52,320 bases of DNA, from NCBI RefSeq assembly GCF_012933655.1, contig NZ_JABBJJ010000045.1:1-52320 (forward strand). The letters run 5' to 3'. Below the pieces are notes generated by a model. It ran no database searches, was not told where the DNA came from, and worked only from the letters and a program-made list of their open reading frames with translations. How positions within the stretch are numbered: the first letter of the stretch is position 1; each line of letters begins with the position of its first letter. The DNA is from Pyxidicoccus fallax (GTDB lineage: Bacteria; Myxococcota; Myxococcia; Myxococcales; Myxococcaceae). The position numbers and the translations under genes were made by a program. This document shows, piece after piece, positions 50,647 through 52,320 of this stretch.

Positions 50647-51791
50647 GTCCAATGGAAATCGACACGCCTGAAAACCTGTTCGCCGCCATCGAGCAGTGCA
50701 ATGTCGTCGAGGTTGAGAACCTGCTGGCGAAGGGGGCCGACCCGAACGAGGTCGATGTCCACGGCTACCAATCGACGCCACTGGCGTATGCGTGCAGTCA
50801 CGGCGACGAGGCGGCCGTCCGAGTGCTGCTGGACGCGAAGGCTGATTTGAATGCAGCCGCCTTCGAGCCACCCCTGGTCGCGGCCACGAAGCACGGCTTC
50901 GCCAACCTCGTGACCCTCCTCGTGAAGGCCGGCGCCGACGTGAATGTGGCGGACGAAACGGGGGCCAGCGCGTTGTGGACGGCCGCCGCGAATGGATTCG
51001 CCGACATCGCGCGATGTCTCGTGGAAGCTGGCGCGAATCGCGAGCAGGCGGACAACGACGGCAAGCTGCCTGCCATCGTGGCACTGGAGAATGGCCACGC
51101 CGCGCTGTCGAAGTACCTGAGCGAGCCAACGAGCCTTCCTTCGACGCACTCCTTCTGGCGTGGCAGCAAGAAGCGCGCGCGGGACGCGGCGAAGGAGCGG
51201 CGCACCCAGGTCATCAACGCGGCCACGGGCCAGAGCGCCAGTGCCGCGGCCGAACCCGAGTGGACGTTCTCCGGCGGCATTGCGAAGAGCCAATGGGTGA
51301 CCCAGGACTTCCCCTCGGTCGCCGCGTCAGGCAATGTCGACCTGGTCAGGCGGATGCTGGATGCCGGCCTTGACCCGGACTGGACGCAGTTCAAGGGCAA
51401 CCCGACGGGCCTGATGCAGGCCGCGCTCAGCGGAGCGCTCGACGTGGTGGAACTCCTGCTCGCGCGCCACGCCAAGGTGAATCATCGGACGGACAAGGGG
51501 CTCACCGCGCTGCACATGGCGCTGTTCAAGCCATCGGCGCGCGTGCACGGCCCCATTGTTCGCAGCCTGCTGGCGGCGGGGGCCGACCCCAATGCGCCTG
51601 ACAATGAGGGACAGCGTCCCCTGCAACGCGCGTTGACGCATGCGATACCCGCGCTCGTGCAGGCACTGCTCGAAGCCGGTGCCGACCCGTTCATCCGCGA
51701 CCGAGCCGGCCGCATGCCCGCGGACTGGGCACCGGCCGATGGCAAGCACGCCGGCGCGATTCGCGACTTGTTGGAGGCGGCGCGGAAGTGA
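50643..51791 (+). CDS. Ankyrin-repeat protein
   Basis: Protein of 382 residues without a signal peptide. Ankyrin units fill it: ENLFAAIEQCNVVEVENLLAKGADPNEVD, TPLAYACSHGDEAAVRVLLDAKADLN, PPLVAATKHGFANLVTLLVKAGADVNVAD, ALWTAAANGFADIARCLVEAGAN, then a linker of about 60 polar residues (STHSFWRGSKKRARDAAKERR) and four or so further units ending in LVQALLEAGADPFIRDRAG. An ATG three codons later is an alternative start. It is coupled to the sigma-factor gene, so it may tune that factor by protein binding (inference). A strong hairpin follows its stop. Confidence 0.9.
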   Translation: MSPMEIDTPENLFAAIEQCNVVEVENLLAKGADPNEVDVHGYQSTPLAYACSHGDEAAVRVLLDAKADLNAAAFEPPLVAATKHGFANLVTLLVKAGADVNVADETGASALWTAAANGFADIARCLVEAGANREQADNDGKLPAIVALENGHAALSKYLSEPTSLPSTHSFWRGSKKRARDAAKERRTQVINAATGQSASAAAEPEWTFSGGIAKSQWVTQDFPSVAASGNVDLVRRMLDAGLDPDWTQFKGNPTGLMQAALSGALDVVELLLARHAKVNHRTDKGLTALHMALFKPSARVHGPIVRSLLAAGADPNAPDNEGQRPLQRALTHAIPALVQALLEAGADPFIRDRAGRMPADWAPADGKHAGAIRDLLEAARK

Positions 51792-51799
51792 GTCTCTCC

Positions 51800-51844
51800 G
51801 GAGGGAGCGTGAGCATGGCCCGCGGGGGCCGCTCCGCTCCCTCC
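51800..51844 (+). terminator. Strong terminator hairpin after ankyrin gene
   Basis: GGAGGGAGCG (51800-51809) pairs perfectly with CGCTCCCTCC (51835-51844). Inside it, GAGC pairs with GCTC and GGCC with GGCC, so 18 pairs form with small bulges. It starts nine bases after the ankyrin stop and would end the sigma/ankyrin transcript. Confidence 0.75.
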
Positions 51845-51917
51845 GCGGCGGAAGGACGTCCCATGTCGATGCAGCCTGGCTCCTCCCCATGGCGGTGCGG
51901 AGCACTCCCTCGGCCGC

Positions 51918-52320
51918 TCAGCCCGTACGCATCTGCGCCTTCTTCACGTAGTACGTGATGAAGCGGCGGGCCTCGTCCTCCAGGGCGGTGAACTTCACGC
52001 CCACCCCGCGCGGGTGCCGCATGTCGGCCCGCTCGTTCTGCCAGACCACCACGCCGCGGGCCGAGATGTGACGCTCGGGGGTGTCGAAGTGAAGGGTCAT
52101 CTCGAGCCGCTCGCCCAGCGGCAAGAGCTCCTCCATGGCGAGAAACACGCCGCCATTGGAGATGTTCGCCGCTTCCCGGGTGAACAGGCTCACGCTGTCG
52201 ATGGTGACGCGCAGCTTCACATGGACGCGGCGGTCGTCACGCCGCTCCCATCCGACGAACTCGTGCAGGCTGTAGGTGCGCCGGGGGGCCGGCTTCTGAG
52301 GCGCCTCCGGGGCCGGGGGC
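51918..52320 (-). CDS. PilZ-domain protein (5' end outside window)
   Basis: The frame is open to the right edge, so the start is not in the window. The visible part begins with a Pro/Ala-rich linker, then TYSLHEFVGWERRDDRRVHVKLRVTIDS, the RRxxR opening of a PilZ domain, followed by NISNGGVFLAM (the D/NxSxxG box) and RGVGVKFTALEDEARRFITYYV. Both c-di-GMP contact regions are present, so it should bind c-di-GMP. The layout resembles myxobacterial PilZ paralogues linked to motility or envelope control. A GTG at 52220 would cut off the RRxxR motif, so it is not the start. Confidence 0.88.
   Translation of the reverse strand, partial: PPAPEAPQKPAPRRTYSLHEFVGWERRDDRRVHVKLRVTIDSVSLFTREAANISNGGVFLAMEELLPLGERLEMTLHFDTPERHISARGVVVWQNERADMRHPRGVGVKFTALEDEARRFITYYVKKAQMRTG

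Noticed and set aside
47074..51129. A 1351-codon open frame on the minus strand reaching past the kinase
   Set aside because: Only 47074-49914 shows kinase and TPR sequence. The upstream 1.2 kb is antisense to the sigma-factor and ankyrin genes and has no recognisable domain; high GC leaves frames open by chance.

Overview
The window is very GC-rich, densely coded bacterial DNA that fits a fruiting myxobacterium (Myxococcota; Myxococcus/Corallococcus/Pyxidicoccus type). The evidence is a Ser/Thr kinase with an N-terminal zinc finger and a long TPR tail, a divergent myxobacterial-style sigma-70 factor, a sigma/anti-sigma/caspase operon, a beta-propeller (Reg_prop) sensor kinase, a PilZ protein, many one-component regulators and long unassigned proteins. 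No rRNA, tRNA, CRISPR array, transposase or phage gene was recognised. Species is not claimed.

Layout. 1-2.8 kb: end of a methyltransferase, a TetR regulator, and a divergent desaturase/hemolysin-III operon separated from TetR by two operator-like dyads. 2.8-11 kb: stand-alone metabolic and regulatory genes (DUF4304-like protein, glutaminase, GyrI-like protein, AraC-GyrI regulator, GFA enzyme, methyltransferase, LysR/SDR pair, small exported protein, alpha/beta hydrolase, DoxX-like protein). 11-15.7 kb: isochorismatase-like hydrolase, then a tightly coupled amidohydrolase-MFS-XapX-XapX operon. 15.9-19.9 kb: an exported protein, then ECF sigma factor, membrane anti-sigma factor and exported caspase-like protease with overlapping genes. 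19.9-21.6 kb: a protein with five 68-residue repeats. 22.1-27.7 kb: a four-gene biosynthetic-looking operon (PLP decarboxylase, GT-B-like protein, two duplicated carrier-thioesterase proteins with Cys nucleophiles and defective carrier sites). 27.7-35 kb: Nudix, two LysR regulators, SDR, exported hydrolase, LRR protein, TPR lipoprotein. 35-38.8 kb: NarL-type response regulator convergent with its probable sensor kinase. 39-43.3 kb: a 950-residue protein with a papain-like N-terminal triad, an SDR and a four-TM protein.

43.35-46.94 kb, minus strand: the most interesting locus. A 52-codon gene encodes a peptide with six cysteines behind an Ala-Gly-Ala/Cys junction. Downstream lie a MauE-like membrane protein, a TlpA/MauD-like thioredoxin, an ABC exporter and a small S26 signal peptidase, the last four with overlapping stop/start codons. 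I infer a dedicated pathway that oxidises, exports and trims a disulfide-rich peptide.

47-52.3 kb: Ser/Thr kinase with anti-sigma-like zinc finger, divergent from a sigma factor that is coupled to an ankyrin protein, then a PilZ protein running off the right edge.
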